Assembly (NCBI GenBank): GCA_913773715.1
Contig: CAJYHD010000531.1
Span: forward strand, 1 to 5,860
Origin: an uncultured Sphingobium sp.
GTDB lineage: Bacteria > Pseudomonadota > Alphaproteobacteria > Sphingomonadales > Sphingomonadaceae
Direction of reading: 5' to 3'
Length of the DNA: 5,860 nucleotides
Shown here piece by piece: positions 5,470-5,860 of the stretch (positions are counted from its first letter, which is position 1; each line of letters begins with the position of its first letter). A program made the translations under genes and the position numbers. The notes under the pieces are model-generated. The model was not told the origin of the DNA and did no database searches. It worked only from the letters and a program-made list of their open reading frames with translations.

Positions 5470-5860
5470 TGCAGCTTGAACAGCTCATTGCGGGCTATGG
5501 CCTGTGGGCGGTCGTCGGTGCCGGAATTGAAGGTGAAACCGTCGTCATCCTCGGCGGGATCATGGTCCATCGCGGCATATTGGCGTTCCTGCCCGCCATT
5601 CTCGCGGCGTCGCTCGGGTCGTTCCTCGCCGACCAGCTCTTCTTCACGCTCGGCCGCCGCTTTCGCGATCACTCCTATGTGCGGCGCGTTCAGGCGCGTC
5701 CGGCCTTCCAGCGGGCGCTGAGTGCGTTCGAGCATCATCCAATCCTGTTCGTGTTCGCCTTTCGCTTTCTCTACGGCCTGCGGACGATCAGTCCGCTCGC
5801 GATCGGCACGACCAGCCTGTCGGCCACCCGCTTCCTCCTGATCAACGCCGTCGCGGCCCT
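5469..5860 (+). CDS. DedA/VTT-family membrane protein (partial, runs off the window)
   Basis: Translation starts at GTG 5469-5471, whose G is the last base of the DUF1003 stop TAG, with GAGG at 5458-5461 seven bases upstream. The first 130 codons are visible. They show the VTT/DedA pattern: GAGIEGETVVILGGIMVHRG (17-36), where the family usually has an acidic residue and a P-x-E motif; LAASLGSFLADQLFFTLGRRF (45-65), with the conserved Asp at 55; and FAFRFLYGLRTISPLAIGTT (96-115), with the conserved arginines at 99 and 105. DedA proteins are inner-membrane proteins, and some work as flippases or proton-dependent transporters that maintain the envelope. The substrate of this member is unknown. 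The one-base overlap implies an operon with the DUF1003 gene, so the amber codon there may reduce DedA expression by polarity. Confidence 0.88.
   Translation, partial: MQLEQLIAGYGLWAVVGAGIEGETVVILGGIMVHRGILAFLPAILAASLGSFLADQLFFTLGRRFRDHSYVRRVQARPAFQRALSAFEHHPILFVFAFRFLYGLRTISPLAIGTTSLSATRFLLINAVAA

Noticed and set aside
1..5860. CRISPR array, insertion sequence, tRNA, rRNA or att site
   Set aside because: I saw no regularly spaced repeats, transposase frame, cloverleaf-like sequence or long terminal repeats in the window.

Overview
The window is GC-rich (roughly 60-65 percent by eye) and densely coded, with short overlaps between genes. Codon bias towards C/G in third positions and the style of the proteins suggest an alphaproteobacterium, most likely a sphingomonad (Sphingomonas, Sphingobium or Novosphingobium). 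That assignment is inference; there is no rRNA, tRNA or marker gene here to test it.

Left part, minus strand (1-1620). Read from right to left this holds a uracil-DNA glycosylase superfamily protein, a 77-bp gap with dyad elements, a LysR-type regulator, and the first 24 codons of a gene that overlaps the regulator by ATGA. The partial gene may be a TDT-family (SLAC1/TehA-like) transporter, which would make the LysR protein its likely regulator. The gap in front of lysR carries a GATTGG-N6-CCAATC dyad of the T-N11-A type, just upstream of a plausible promoter.

Right part, plus strand (1744-5860). A three-gene unit comes first: an unrecognised three-helix membrane protein, a secreted DUF305 protein rich in Met and His, and a secreted seven-bladed YVTN beta-propeller protein with an extra C-terminal domain. 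The genes are joined by two consecutive ATGA overlaps, so they are probably translated together. After 63 bp comes a VIT1/CCC1-family metal transporter, then 146 bp with two hairpins, then a DUF1003 membrane-protein gene, then a DedA/VTT-family membrane protein that starts on the last base of the DUF1003 stop and runs off the window.

How it may work together: DUF305 proteins occur in copper-handling loci and VIT proteins export or store Fe/Mn, so a metal or envelope-stress role for the plus-strand cluster is reasonable, but this is inference. No regulator, P-type ATPase or multicopper oxidase is visible to name the metal.

The most striking oddity is the DUF1003 gene. It is homologous-looking on both sides of an in-frame TAG at 5011-5013, with no ATG, GTG or TTG restart before the first membrane helix. 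It looks like a recent nonsense mutation, a sequencing error or a readthrough case. I see no CRISPR array, insertion sequence, tRNA or rRNA.
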